This document shows, piece by piece, positions 7,540-15,274 of a stretch of 64,000 nucleotides of DNA. The position numbers and the translations under genes are program-made. Position 1 is the stretch's first letter; each line of letters opens with the position of its first letter. Below the pieces are notes generated by a model. It saw only the letters and a program-made list of their open reading frames with translations. It was not told the DNA's origin and did no database searches. Source of the DNA: CAMAVH01 sp046297835 (lineage in GTDB: Bacteria; Pseudomonadota; Alphaproteobacteria; SMXQ01); assembly GCA_046297835.1 (NCBI GenBank), contig JBKBHI010000008.1:124001-188000 (forward strand), in the 5' to 3' direction.

Positions 7540-7809
7540 TCAGCCCTCCGCCTTGGCGATGGCGGCGCGGACCGGCTCGTAATATTTGCCGCCGCCTGGC
7601 CCTGTGGTGCAGAGAGCGGGCACGAAGCACCAGTCACCGCCGCCGATGCCAGGACCTTTCACGCCTTCGCGCTGCCACGCCAGCATTGCGGCATGGGCCT
7701 CTGCCTCGGTCTCGTAGCCGACGCGGGAAGTGACGCGCCCATAGCCCTGATCGCGGATAACCATGAACGTCTCGGTCGGCGTGTGCTTGGCTTTCGTCTC
7801 GGTCTGCAT
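7540..7809 (-). CDS. Hypothetical phage protein
   Basis: An 89-residue protein containing RVGYETEAEAHAAMLAWQREG, a helix typical of small single-domain phage proteins that begin with a strand pair, then GGDWCFVPAL and a final helix. No family assigned. It lies between two early genes, separated by 3 bases from the SciP-like gene and 2 from the first gene. Confidence 0.6.
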   Translation of the reverse strand: MQTETKAKHTPTETFMVIRDQGYGRVTSRVGYETEAEAHAAMLAWQREGVKGPGIGGGDWCFVPALCTTGPGGGKYYEPVRAAIAKAEG

Positions 7810-7811
7810 GG

Positions 7812-8069
7812 CTACGCGCTCCGTTGCGCGCGCATGAAGGCCGCGCCGTTCAGCTCGTCGGCTTTATGGCGCGCGGCGGAAGGGCTGCTGAACGCGAGCG
7901 GCTCGCCGGTCAGATCGTCGAGCGCGACGCGCCCGTCGAACGTGTCGCAGACCACGAACTTGCCGTGCAGCCTGGGCGCGCGCGGGTTTTCGTAGAGGCC
8001 GGCGATGTAGTGGTGGTTGGCGCTTTTTTGCCGAGCCTCGCGGCTCGAACCGATGGACGCGATATCCAT
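7812..8069 (-). CDS. Hypothetical protein, first gene of the leftward early operon
   Basis: An 85-residue protein (MDIASIGSS...) with a central beta segment KFVVCDTFDGRVALDD and a C-terminal helix. A GGGGG ribosome site lies 5 bases before the ATG. It is the first gene after the leftward promoter and operator, so it should be made early. Function unknown. Confidence 0.65.
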   Translation of the reverse strand: MDIASIGSSREARQKSANHHYIAGLYENPRAPRLHGKFVVCDTFDGRVALDDLTGEPLAFSSPSAARHKADELNGAAFMRAQRSA

Positions 8070-8100
8070 GTTGACCCCCGGTAAGTGATCCTGGAGGCCG

Positions 8101-8128
8101 TTTTTACCAATTTGGTAATTTACCGCAA
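8101..8128 (-). promoter_or_regulatory. Leftward early promoter with repressor operator
   Basis: On the minus strand TTGCGG (8128-8123) and TAAAAA (8106-8101) are 16 bases apart. Between and over them lies the perfect palindrome TTACCAA-T-TTGGTAA (8104-8118), overlapped by a second, GGTAA-T-TTACC (8114-8124). Its position would let the repressor block RNA polymerase. The TTTGGTAA half recurs in the rightward promoter. Confidence 0.6.
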
Positions 8129-8197
8129 TAGAAAAATTACTTTACGCGCAATAATTCGCCGCACAGATGCGGTTTTGGCAAGCCGATCAAGGGGATG

Positions 8198-8923
8198 TCA
8201 GGGCGGAGAAATCGACTGCACGACCACGCCGACGATCTCGGCGGCGTCGTCCGACGCTGGCTCGTAATCGAATTCTTCCGGTTCCGCTCCCCGCCAGCCC
8301 TGAAACCGCTCCGAAAATCCGCGGGTGCCGACGCGGCGGATGTGGAAGCTGCCGGCGACTCGCGGATCGTCGGACAACATCTCGATCGAAAGGTCGCCCA
8401 TCAGCGAGCGGTTCAGAATGCCGACCATCACGTCATGGTCGAGGATCGGATCGCCGGCCCTGCGCTTGACGATGATGATATCGCCGACGCGCAGTCGGCG
8501 CCGCAACGAGGCCGTGCGGCGGTAGATCAGCAAAGAGCCCTTCGGATAGAGGCGATTGGCGCTGTCGTCGGCGACGAACGCGCCGGCGATTCCAGTGAGG
8601 TCGGATAAGGTCGGGGGCGGCACGAAACAATCGTTGGGCAGCGCCAGCGACGCCTTTTCCGTATCGGGAATGTGCGAGGTCTGGATCGTCAGATCGAGAG
8701 GAATGGTCGGCGGGCCACCGAAAATCTCGCTGACGCTGACGCCCAGGGCCGCCGCCAGTTTCGTGGCCCAGACCAAGTCGAGATCTCGCTGCCCCTTCTC
8801 GAGACGCGAAATCGTCGCGGCCGTGGTCTGCAGCGGCGCAGCCAGCTCGGCCTGGGTCAGGTCTTTTTTCACGCGGAGATCGCGGACGCGATCGCCGACG
8901 GATTTCAAAGGGTTGGCGCTCAT
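8198..8923 (-). CDS. Prophage CI-type repressor (XRE HTH + S24-like domain)
   Basis: A 241-residue protein. Residues 8-60 form a Cro/CI helix-turn-helix (RVRDLRVKKDLTQAELA, then TTAATISRLEKGQRDLDL). Residues about 115-225 resemble the LexA/CI S24 fold: GAFVADDSANRLYPKGSLL, GDIIIV, and a C-terminal IVGVVVQS strand. The usual GDSMxP serine motif is altered, so self-cleavage is uncertain. It sits between the leftward and rightward promoters, each with a TTTGGTAA operator, and is the presumed lysogeny repressor. The ATG at 8923 gives a normal HTH start; upstream extension reads into the operator region. Confidence 0.88.
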   Translation of the reverse strand: MSANPLKSVGDRVRDLRVKKDLTQAELAAPLQTTAATISRLEKGQRDLDLVWATKLAAALGVSVSEIFGGPPTIPLDLTIQTSHIPDTEKASLALPNDCFVPPPTLSDLTGIAGAFVADDSANRLYPKGSLLIYRRTASLRRRLRVGDIIIVKRRAGDPILDHDVMVGILNRSLMGDLSIEMLSDDPRVAGSFHIRRVGTRGFSERFQGWRGAEPEEFDYEPASDDAAEIVGVVVQSISPP

Positions 8924-8982
8924 GAGCGGGACTGTAGGAAACCGCTGCGGCGCGCTCACTGACGTTGTTGGAAACATGAGGC

Positions 8983-9011
8983 TTGATAATTTGCATATTT
9001 GGTAATATTTA
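8983..9011 (+). promoter_or_regulatory. Rightward early promoter with operator half-site
   Basis: TTGATA (8983-8988) and TATTTA (9006-9011) are 17 bases apart and lie about 55 bases before the Cro-like start. Between them is TTTGGTAA (8998-9005), the same half-site as in the leftward operator. The region is markedly AT-rich against its surroundings. Boxes are assigned by eye. Confidence 0.5.
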
Positions 9012-9064
9012 AAACCCCCAGATATTGCGGTTGGACGGCTACTGCCAACCAGATGCGGGGAAAC

Positions 9065-9397
9065 ATGCTGCTGCGCGACGAGATCAAGAGCCGTGGTTTG
9101 ACCTTGGAGCGCGCCGCCATCGAGCTCGGCACCTCGGCCCCGGTCCTCTCGCGCGCCATGAGGCGCGTTCCGCGCCCGACACTCGTGACCAAGATCTATA
9201 TCTGGTCCGAGGGCCGCGTCGACGCCAACAGCTTCTACAATTTTCCCCCGCTGCCCGGTCATGGTTCCAGAGGCAAGGGGAATGCTGCCGGCGGCGTCAT
9301 TTCGGCCCGGTCTTCGCGCAAAGCGTCGCCATGCGGCGCGCGCGTCGCCGCGGACGCCGCCGGCGGCAAACGCTTCCGCGCCAAGGTGCGGACATGA
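9065..9397 (+). CDS. Cro-like HTH regulator
   Basis: A 110-residue protein. The first 45 residues (LRDEIKSRGLTLERAAIELGTSAPVLSRAMRR when read across two segments) look like a short helix-turn-helix with the TLERAA and SAPVLSRAM helices. The C-terminal half is basic and disordered. It is first in the rightward operon and divergent from the repressor, the place of cro in lambdoid phages. GGGG then four bases precede the ATG at 9065; an ATG at 9053 is in frame but lacks a ribosome site. Confidence 0.6.
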   Translation: MLLRDEIKSRGLTLERAAIELGTSAPVLSRAMRRVPRPTLVTKIYIWSEGRVDANSFYNFPPLPGHGSRGKGNAAGGVISARSSRKASPCGARVAADAAGGKRFRAKVRT

Positions 9398-9645
9398 TGG
9401 CCGCGCGCAAGCCCTGGCAGCTTGTCGTCGACGGCCAGGTCCGCAAGGGCTGCACGTTCGGCACGGCATCGCGCGGCATGCGCTTCGCCAACGGCAAGAG
9501 GTCGCTGCGCGCCAAGCATATCGAGCTGGTGAACCGCGAACGCGGCGTCCGCTGGTCGCGGGTGCTCGGCACCTGGACGCGCCATGTCATCGCCGCCCCC
9601 GCCGCCGCGCCCGTCGACCTCTCCGATCAATGGTGGAACCGATGA
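9394..9645 (+). CDS. Hypothetical phage protein
   Basis: An 83-residue basic protein (MMAARKPWQLVVDGQ...) with a beta-like start and Arg-rich middle, ending in DLSDQWWNR. The first ATG overlaps the Cro-like stop (ATGA). No family recognised; a nucleic-acid role is possible from its charge only. Confidence 0.6.
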   Translation: MMAARKPWQLVVDGQVRKGCTFGTASRGMRFANGKRSLRAKHIELVNRERGVRWSRVLGTWTRHVIAAPAAAPVDLSDQWWNR

Positions 9646-9896
9646 AACGCCGCCGTCTCGCGCGCGCCGCGCGCCAGGTCCTGTTCTGGATCGTCGTCAT
9701 CCTCGCCGTTCCTATCGTTTGGACGGCGGGGCGGCTCGCCGCCGTAGCGGTTTGGCTCTCGCGCGGCCTGAACGGACCGCGCAACGCTTTCACCGGCGCG
9801 CCGCTCGGCGAGGATCGCTACGGCGACCGGGGCGGCATGCCGCCGCTGGTCCTGCGCGGCGGCGACTGGCCGCGCGATGACGAGGCCGGCGCATGA
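9642..9896 (+). CDS. Single-pass small membrane protein
   Basis: An 84-residue protein with a basic N-terminus (MKRRRLARAARQ), one strongly hydrophobic segment at about residues 13-40, and a polar tail. This predicts an inner-membrane protein with N-in topology. It overlaps both neighbours by four bases. Early-operon membrane proteins of temperate phages are sometimes exclusion factors, but nothing here proves that. Confidence 0.6.
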   Translation: MKRRRLARAARQVLFWIVVILAVPIVWTAGRLAAVAVWLSRGLNGPRNAFTGAPLGEDRYGDRGGMPPLVLRGGDWPRDDEAGA

Positions 9897-10153
9897 GCGA
9901 TCTGATGTTCGAGCAATCCCTGGTGGCCCGGCGCTTCGCCGACCGCGTGAGCGACCTCGCCGCGAAGATGGGCGTCACCAGCGGCGACATGTGCCTGGCG
10001 CTGGAAGGGCTGGTCGTCTCGACCATCATCGCCAGCGAGTCGCCCGCCGCCATCGACGAGGCCGTGGTTGTCGCGCAGCGCAACCTCAAGACCTTCGCCG
10101 CCGCGATCCGCGCCGCGCAGCTCGACGAGACGCCGCCGGAGGGCCGCGCATGA
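9893..10153 (+). CDS. Hypothetical phage protein
   Basis: An 86-residue helical protein (FEQSLVARRFADRVSDLAAKMG ...) lacking charge bias. Starts with ATGA overlap. The gene is followed with overlap by a winged-helix gene. Function unknown. Confidence 0.6.
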   Translation: MSDLMFEQSLVARRFADRVSDLAAKMGVTSGDMCLALEGLVVSTIIASESPAAIDEAVVVAQRNLKTFAAAIRAAQLDETPPEGRA

Positions 10154-10680
10154 CGCCGGAGAACAGCCAGGTCCAGACGACCGCCGAGCAGCGGCTCGAG
10201 CTGATCAAGCTCGGCCATGAACGCCATCCCGGCGCGGATCACGACGCGCTGGTCTTCGCCATCCTCGCCATCGCGGTGGCCGAGGGCAAGAACATCGAAG
10301 ATTTTCTCGCCGGCGAAGATTGCCAGGCGAACGTCACGCTCGTCGCCACGTCAAGCGACGATCCTGTCGCAAATCTTGACACCGAAGCCGCCGCAGATTC
10401 GCGCGCCGCTCCTGGCGCGTTCGGCGGCGCGTGCGCGTTGCCGCCCGCCGTCGTGCGTCAATTGCCGCCGCTGCCGCGCGTCTGGGCGACCATGACCCGC
10501 ATGTGGGCCGAAGCCCCGCGCGCTATGCGGCGCGAGGATGTGCAGGACAAGACCGGCCTCGGCTTTCGCGCCAACCGCGAGGCGATGATCGAACTGGAAC
10601 GGCGCGGCGCGATCCGCCGCGAAGGCTCCGGCCGTTGGACCCGTTATCGGCTCGTCAAGCCCTACGAGGCCGGCCGATGA
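10150..10680 (+). CDS. Winged-helix-like phage protein
   Basis: A 176-residue protein. The N-terminal 60 residues are helical (AEQRLELIKLGHERHPGAD), a low-complexity Ala/Pro linker covers about 60-115, and residues about 118-170 look like a winged helix: MRREDVQDKTGLGFRANREA then RRGAIRREGSGRWTRYRL, with a basic wing. It probably binds DNA in early gene control or replication. It is translationally coupled on both sides. Confidence 0.55.
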   Translation: MTPENSQVQTTAEQRLELIKLGHERHPGADHDALVFAILAIAVAEGKNIEDFLAGEDCQANVTLVATSSDDPVANLDTEAAADSRAAPGAFGGACALPPAVVRQLPPLPRVWATMTRMWAEAPRAMRREDVQDKTGLGFRANREAMIELERRGAIRREGSGRWTRYRLVKPYEAGR

Positions 10681-11321
10681 CCGACCTGTTCCCCGAGACC
10701 GCCGCGCCGACGTCCGACATCGTCGATTACCGCAAGACGCCGGTCTATCGCCGCGAGACCAACGACTGGTACGTCGAGCCCGAATGGGCGGTCGAGGCGC
10801 TGATCGCGTCCGAGAGCTTCGTGCCCGGCGCGGTCTACGACCCGGCCTGCGGCGGCGGCACCATCCCGCGCGTGTTCGCGCGCCACGGCTTCCGCGTGCT
10901 CGGCAGCGACATCGTCGACCGCAACCCCGACTTGCCGGAGGGTGGGTTCATCGGCCGCGACTTCCTGCGCGATACCGCCGACGGACCGATCGGCCGCCCC
11001 GACGAGCGTCTCCATATCGTCAGCAATCCGCCGTTCAAGCACGCCGAAGCCTTCGCCCGGCGGGCGCTGGGCGAAGCGAACGGGAAGGTCGCGCTGCTGC
11101 TGCCCCTCGCCTTCCTCGAAAGCGAAGGCCGGCTCGCCCTCTGGCGCGAGACGCCGCTGACGCGCGTGCTCGTGTTCGGCCCGCGCGTCTCGATGCCGCC
11201 CGGGCACCTCTCCAAGACGATGAAAACCGAAGGCGGCAAGGTCGCTTTCGCCTGGTTCGTCTGGACGACCTACGCCGGCCCGGCCGTCAAGCCGGAGCTC
11301 GGATGGCTGACGCGCCCATGA
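10677..11321 (+). CDS. SAM-dependent DNA methyltransferase, adenine-type
   Basis: A 214-residue protein with SAM-binding motif I DPACGGGT (about residues 60-67), an acidic GSDIVD strand end, and catalytic motif IV SNPPF near residue 120, the (D/N/S)PPY/F tetrad of amino-methyltransferases. No separate recognition domain is visible at this length. Together with the C5 methyltransferase it gives the prophage two different modification activities, consistent with evading host restriction. Base specificity is inferred from the NPPF motif and was not established. Confidence 0.82.
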   Translation: MTDLFPETAAPTSDIVDYRKTPVYRRETNDWYVEPEWAVEALIASESFVPGAVYDPACGGGTIPRVFARHGFRVLGSDIVDRNPDLPEGGFIGRDFLRDTADGPIGRPDERLHIVSNPPFKHAEAFARRALGEANGKVALLLPLAFLESEGRLALWRETPLTRVLVFGPRVSMPPGHLSKTMKTEGGKVAFAWFVWTTYAGPAVKPELGWLTRP

Positions 11322-11518
11322 ACCGCCCCATCGCCTTCACCATCGGCGAGGAGATTTTCGCGCGACAGCAGCGCGGCCTCGATGCCGGCGCGGCCTATCT
11401 GCGCACGCTCGGCTACAGCGAGGCCACGCTGCGCGACAATCTCGACGAGGCGCGCGCCTACGCCAACCGCCTCGCCATTGCCGCCGACACAGACCGCCTG
11501 CGCCAAGGCGTGGGCTGA
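11318..11518 (+). CDS. Small hypothetical phage protein
   Basis: A 66-residue helical protein (MNRPIAFTIGEEIFARQQRG ...) with a second helix LDEARAYANRLAIAADTD. The ATG at 11318 overlaps the methyltransferase stop (ATGA). A further in-frame ATG five codons upstream lies inside the methyltransferase gene and is less likely. No family recognised. Confidence 0.55.
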   Translation: MNRPIAFTIGEEIFARQQRGLDAGAAYLRTLGYSEATLRDNLDEARAYANRLAIAADTDRLRQGVG

Positions 11519-11534
11519 CAGTTCAGGAGTTCTT

Positions 11535-11966
11535 ATGCCGTCGCGCGAAGTGTTCGTCTCGGGCAACGATTTGGTTTGGAAGGAGCCGCCGCCGCGAATC
11601 GCGCTGCCGTGGCGGCGCATCCAGATCGTCTGGACCTTCACCTTCACGCCGCCGGGCGGCGTCGGCGCTTACGACGTCGAGATCGCCGTCGGCCTGCTCG
11701 GGCGCGAGCCGGAGCCGCGGCAAATCATCGAACTGTTCGTCGTCAGCTGCCCGGGCAAGGTCGGGCAAACGCAAGCCTATCTTTGCGAGAGCGGCGGCAA
11801 GCTGATTTCGCATCTGCTCCAGCTCGGCATGACGCCGCTCGGCGTGCGTCGACTGCTCAGCCCGGGGCTGGCCGAGGGCGCGCCCAGCGATCTGCTCATG
11901 GCGCTGTGCGACCAGCTCGTCGCAAAGCAGGCCGAACTGATCCCGCCCGTCGAGGCCGGCGCATGA
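11535..11966 (+). CDS. Hypothetical phage protein
   Basis: A 143-residue protein. CAGGAG 5 bases before the ATG is one of the few free-standing ribosome sites in this operon. The first half is beta-rich (IQIVWTFTFTPPGGVGAYDVEI) and the second half is helical. No family recognised. Confidence 0.6.
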   Translation: MPSREVFVSGNDLVWKEPPPRIALPWRRIQIVWTFTFTPPGGVGAYDVEIAVGLLGREPEPRQIIELFVVSCPGKVGQTQAYLCESGGKLISHLLQLGMTPLGVRRLLSPGLAEGAPSDLLMALCDQLVAKQAELIPPVEAGA

Positions 11967-12292
11967 GCGGCTCGCCCGCCTATCTGCCGCCCTGTTGCAG
12001 TTTCCCGGGCTGTGGCGCGCCGGCGACGTGCATCGTCGAGCTGCGCGTGCCGTGGGCGGCCTCGCCGCATTTCATCGCGGCGCCGATGACGCTCCTGGCT
12101 CCGCTCGCGGTCTGCGACGCGCATCTGACCAAGGTCGAGCCGGCCGACCTGCTCAACGACTGGTCGCGCGCGGAATTCCGCAAGATGGCCGGCACCCGCG
12201 AACCGGCCTTCGCCCACGCCTCGATTATGCCGGTCAGCTTCAAAAGCGAGAAGGCCCGCCGCTGGCTCGCCGAGTTCGGGGTCAAGGCATGA
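11963..12292 (+). CDS. Cys-rich small phage protein
   Basis: A 109-residue protein starting PPCCSFPGCGAPATC, four to five cysteines likely to bind zinc, with a later CDAHL. ATGA overlap at its start. Cys-rich N-termini of this kind are common in phage proteins next to primases or endonucleases; the function here is unknown. Confidence 0.6.
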   Translation: MSGSPAYLPPCCSFPGCGAPATCIVELRVPWAASPHFIAAPMTLLAPLAVCDAHLTKVEPADLLNDWSRAEFRKMAGTREPAFAHASIMPVSFKSEKARRWLAEFGVKA

Positions 12293-12948
12293 GCGTCGAC
12301 CTCGAAGGCGAGTTCGCGGCCGCCTATGCCGCATTCGACGCGCTCGGCGAGCGCGGCATGGAGCGGGCGCAAGCTCTCGAATTGGCTTACGACCTGATCG
12401 GCGTCTCGCGCGTGGTGACGGACCGCACCCGCGCGCGCTACAAGCCGGCCGCTGAGTTGGCCGAAATCGGCGATAGCGACGGTTTCGGCGCCAACGCGCT
12501 GATCGTGCCGGCGCTCGATCGCGACGGCCAAGCCCTGGTGGATCTGGTCGCGGTCCCGACAGCGCCCGATTACGCCCCCTGGGGGCGTCGCCTCGGGGTC
12601 GGCTGCGCGCTCGGCCTCGAGAACGGCTGGGCGGCCATCGCGGCGGACCGGCCCGTGCTGCTCGTTCCGCTGCCGCTGGCGTGGCTACGACATCCCTGGG
12701 ACGCGGTCTGCGTGCTCGACTGGAACGCCGCGCCGGTCGAAGAGCTGCTGCGGGCCGCGCCGTCCCTGGTCGTGCGTGAGGGCGAGGAAGCGTTCGCCCG
12801 ATTCGTCCACGACCATCTGCGACGGCCTCTCCCGCGGCCGCGCAATCCCGAGATACTGATCGCCCCGCCGGGGCCGGCGCGCATCGCGCGCTGGAGCCTG
12901 GTCCCGTCCGTCGTCCGCCGCGTGGAGTTCGCCTTTGACCGCCCCTGA
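12289..12948 (+). CDS. Hypothetical protein upstream of helicase-primase
   Basis: A 219-residue protein. After an N-terminal helix, residues about 60-150 contain alternating strands (ALIVPALDRDGQALVDLVAV, then VLLVPLPLAWL and VCVLDW), loosely like a Toprim or primase-polymerase accessory domain. The acidic motifs are not clear enough to assign. Its 3' end overlaps the SF3 helicase start by 14 bases, and phage primase parts are often split this way. A primase role is only a guess. Confidence 0.6.
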   Translation: MSVDLEGEFAAAYAAFDALGERGMERAQALELAYDLIGVSRVVTDRTRARYKPAAELAEIGDSDGFGANALIVPALDRDGQALVDLVAVPTAPDYAPWGRRLGVGCALGLENGWAAIAADRPVLLVPLPLAWLRHPWDAVCVLDWNAAPVEELLRAAPSLVVREGEEAFARFVHDHLRRPLPRPRNPEILIAPPGPARIARWSLVPSVVRRVEFAFDRP

Positions 12949-14380
12949 GCCCAAAGTCTTCGACCCGTCGACGACCCATGGCGAGAAGAAGCCCAAGACC
13001 GCGCCGCCGAACAAGGTGGCCGAGGCGATCATGGCCAAGCATGCCTTCCGTTCGGACTGCCACGGCGTCGTCTATCGCTATAACGGCCGCCATTGGGAGG
13101 AGATCACCGAGGCGCAGCTCGTCGCCCTGGCGCTCGAGGAGGACGGCGCGAAGGCGTCGAAAGCCTCTCGCCGCAAGGAGATCGCCAGCTTCATCCGCGC
13201 CCGCAGCTTCATCGGCAATTTCATCGCCGGCGCGCGGGAAATCCCCTGGTCGCGCTGCGCCTCGTCCGAGGTCGCCTGCCGCAATGTCGTGGTCGACGTG
13301 CTGACCGGCAAGACGCGCGAGCACAATCCCGACGATTATCTCGAGCGCACGCTGCCGTGGGACTGGGACCCGTCCGCCAAATGCCCCGATTGGGACCAGG
13401 CGCTGGTCAATTGGTTCGAGGACGAGCGCGACAGCGAGGAAGCGCTGCAGGATTTCTTCGGCTACGTCATCCTGCCGCATGCCAAGTTCAAGAAGGCCCT
13501 GGTGCTGCTCGGCGAGAGCGACACCGGCAAGAGCCGCGCGCCGCTCGTCGCCAAGGCTCTGGTCGGCAAGGAAGCGACCTGCTCCCTGCCCTGCGAATCC
13601 ATGGAGGATCCGGCCAGCCTGGAGGTGATCGTCGGCAAGGCGCTCAACATCATCACCGAGCTGCCGGCCGACGCGATGATCCGCGACGGCGGCTTCAAGA
13701 CGTTGGTCTCGACGGAAGAGGACGTCTTCGTCAACCCGAAATACAAGACGCCGTTGAGCTACACGCCGCGCGTCAAGATGATGATCGCGACGAATACCCT
13801 GCCGCGCATCACCGACAAGACCGAGGCGACCTACAACCGCCTCCTCGTCATCCATTTCTGGAACGTCATCGCCAACACCGAACGGGAGATCCCGGCCGAC
13901 GAGTTCGACCGGCGCATGCTGGCGCAGATGCCGGGCATCCTGGTCTGGGCGGCCGCCGGCGCGAAGCGGCTGATCGAGCGCGACGGAAAGTTCGTCGCGC
14001 CCTTGCGCGGCATGAAAGCGCTCGGCGACTTCCGCGAGGCCGAAAACCCGTTCCGCCAGTTCCTCAACGAGACGGCCGTGTCCGCGCCCAACAACGCCGT
14101 GCCGATCGCGCGCGTCACCGAGCTGTTCAACAAGTGGAACAACGGCGGCAAGCGCATGACCGTGCGCCAGGTCGGCGACATGGCGCGCAAGGCCGGCCAG
14201 ATCGTCAAGGGCGTCCGGCGCAAGCAACAGGTGTTCATCAGCCTGCTTGGCTACACGTTCGCGCATTCCGACGATTTGCCGGACCTGCTGCACCTCACCG
14301 ACGAGGCTGCGCGCTCGACCGCCCGCGAGGTCGACGAGCGCGCGCCGGGCGCCCAGCCGGAAGGATTGGACGGCGTCTAG
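12935..14380 (+). CDS. SF3 (D5/P4-type) helicase-primase
   Basis: A 481-residue protein. Residues 10-150 hold the D5 N-terminal-type domain (a CRNVVVDVLTG strand then a PWDWDP segment). Walker A GESDTGKS is at 193-200, a Walker B-like KALNIITELP follows, and the SF3 motif C Asn is in MIATNTLPRITD. A winged-helix tail (VPIARVTELFNKWN) ends the protein. Enzymes of this type form hexamers and unwind DNA at phage or plasmid origins. The iteron-like cluster starts 58 bases after its stop, fitting an origin next to its initiator. Confidence 0.92.
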   Translation: MTAPEPKVFDPSTTHGEKKPKTAPPNKVAEAIMAKHAFRSDCHGVVYRYNGRHWEEITEAQLVALALEEDGAKASKASRRKEIASFIRARSFIGNFIAGAREIPWSRCASSEVACRNVVVDVLTGKTREHNPDDYLERTLPWDWDPSAKCPDWDQALVNWFEDERDSEEALQDFFGYVILPHAKFKKALVLLGESDTGKSRAPLVAKALVGKEATCSLPCESMEDPASLEVIVGKALNIITELPADAMIRDGGFKTLVSTEEDVFVNPKYKTPLSYTPRVKMMIATNTLPRITDKTEATYNRLLVIHFWNVIANTEREIPADEFDRRMLAQMPGILVWAAAGAKRLIERDGKFVAPLRGMKALGDFREAENPFRQFLNETAVSAPNNAVPIARVTELFNKWNNGGKRMTVRQVGDMARKAGQIVKGVRRKQQVFISLLGYTFAHSDDLPDLLHLTDEAARSTAREVDERAPGAQPEGLDGV

Positions 14381-14437
14381 CTCGCGTCTGGGTGCCGGCG
14401 CGGAGCGCCTTTTTCGCGATTTTGGGGTTGCGGGCCT

Positions 14438-14580
14438 GTTAGCGACGGCGGCCGGCCGTTAGTGACGGTCGCTTACAGCAGGCCCGTCTGTAAGCGAGCG
14501 TTAGCGAGTGTTAGCGAACGGAGTTGGCGGTTTTTCCCTAGAGCCGCCTGGGTTTGAGCGATCTGTAAGCGTGTAAGCGA
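14438..14580. repeat. Iteron-like cluster, candidate replication origin
   Basis: Eight copies of GT(T/A)AG(C/T)G, nearly all followed by A, occur in 143 bases: 14438, 14458, 14490, 14500, 14510, 14565 and 14573 on the plus strand, and 14469-14476 inverted. Two neighbours are exactly 10 bases apart. The region lies between the SF3 helicase and the NusG-like gene and has no other coding content. Confidence 0.5.
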
Positions 14581-14620
14581 GCCCCTACTCTTTACTTGGC
14601 AGTGGAAAAAAGAAGGAAAG

Positions 14621-15223
14621 ATGATGATGCATACAATAGGGCGGCGGCCGATTACGGCTTACAGCCAGGTCGAGGGCGCCCGAGTGTCGCCCCATCGCTT
14701 CCGCCATGCCGAGTTCGACGGCCGGGTCTGGTACCTACTGCTGACCAAGGCCAACCGCGAGACGGACGTCTGCTGCCGGCTCGAAGAACAGGGTTTCACG
14801 CCGTGGCTGCCGGTGCAGCGCTATCAGGTGCAGCATGCGCGCCAGACCGAGGAGCGCGTGGTGCCGCTGTTCTCGCGCTACGTCTTCGCCGGCGTGCCGC
14901 CCGAGCATCCCAAGCCGGCGTCCCTGGCGGGCACCCATGGCGTGGCCGACGTGGTCAAGGCCGAGGGCGGCCGTTGGCAGGCTCTGCTGCCGGAGACCCT
15001 GGCCGACGTGGTGCGGCTGCTCGAGGACGGCGTCTACACCGCCCCCTGCAAGCAGCCCAAACTGGTCAATCCGGGCGACAACCTGGTCATCGAGACCGGC
15101 CCCTTCGCCGGCTGGTCAGGACCATGCGTTGTGTCCAGCGACGCCCGGACAACGCTACTGCTTGACATCATGGGCCGTCCTACAGCAATATCCGTTCCCA
15201 CGGAGTTGGTCAGGGCCGGGTGA
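14621..15223 (+). CDS. Phage NusG/RfaH-like antitermination protein
   Basis: A 200-residue protein. Residues about 35-125 match the NGN domain of NusG (WYLLLTKANRETDVCCRLEEQ, then PLFSRYVFAG). Residues about 147-195 form a KOW module (VNPGDNLVIETGPFAGWSG, ending in VPTELVR). NusG paralogues bind the RNA polymerase clamp and stop pausing and termination at particular operons. It is the last gene before the packaging and structural genes, as lambda Q is, which suggests late-gene antitermination. AAGGA lies just before three ATG codons; the first is used. Confidence 0.85.
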   Translation: MMMHTIGRRPITAYSQVEGARVSPHRFRHAEFDGRVWYLLLTKANRETDVCCRLEEQGFTPWLPVQRYQVQHARQTEERVVPLFSRYVFAGVPPEHPKPASLAGTHGVADVVKAEGGRWQALLPETLADVVRLLEDGVYTAPCKQPKLVNPGDNLVIETGPFAGWSGPCVVSSDARTTLLLDIMGRPTAISVPTELVRAG

Positions 15224-15274
15224 TTTCACCCTGTCCTGCGGCAGCATAGGAAGCCCCCCCTCCGGACCCCTGAC

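Noticed and set aside
11777..14293. An 838-codon minus-strand frame opposite the SF3 helicase
   Set aside because: It is a shadow frame; the plus strand encodes Walker A/B motifs and is continuous with overlapping neighbours.
14438..14580. CRISPR array
   Set aside because: The repeats are 8 bases long with irregular spacing and no spacers of constant size.
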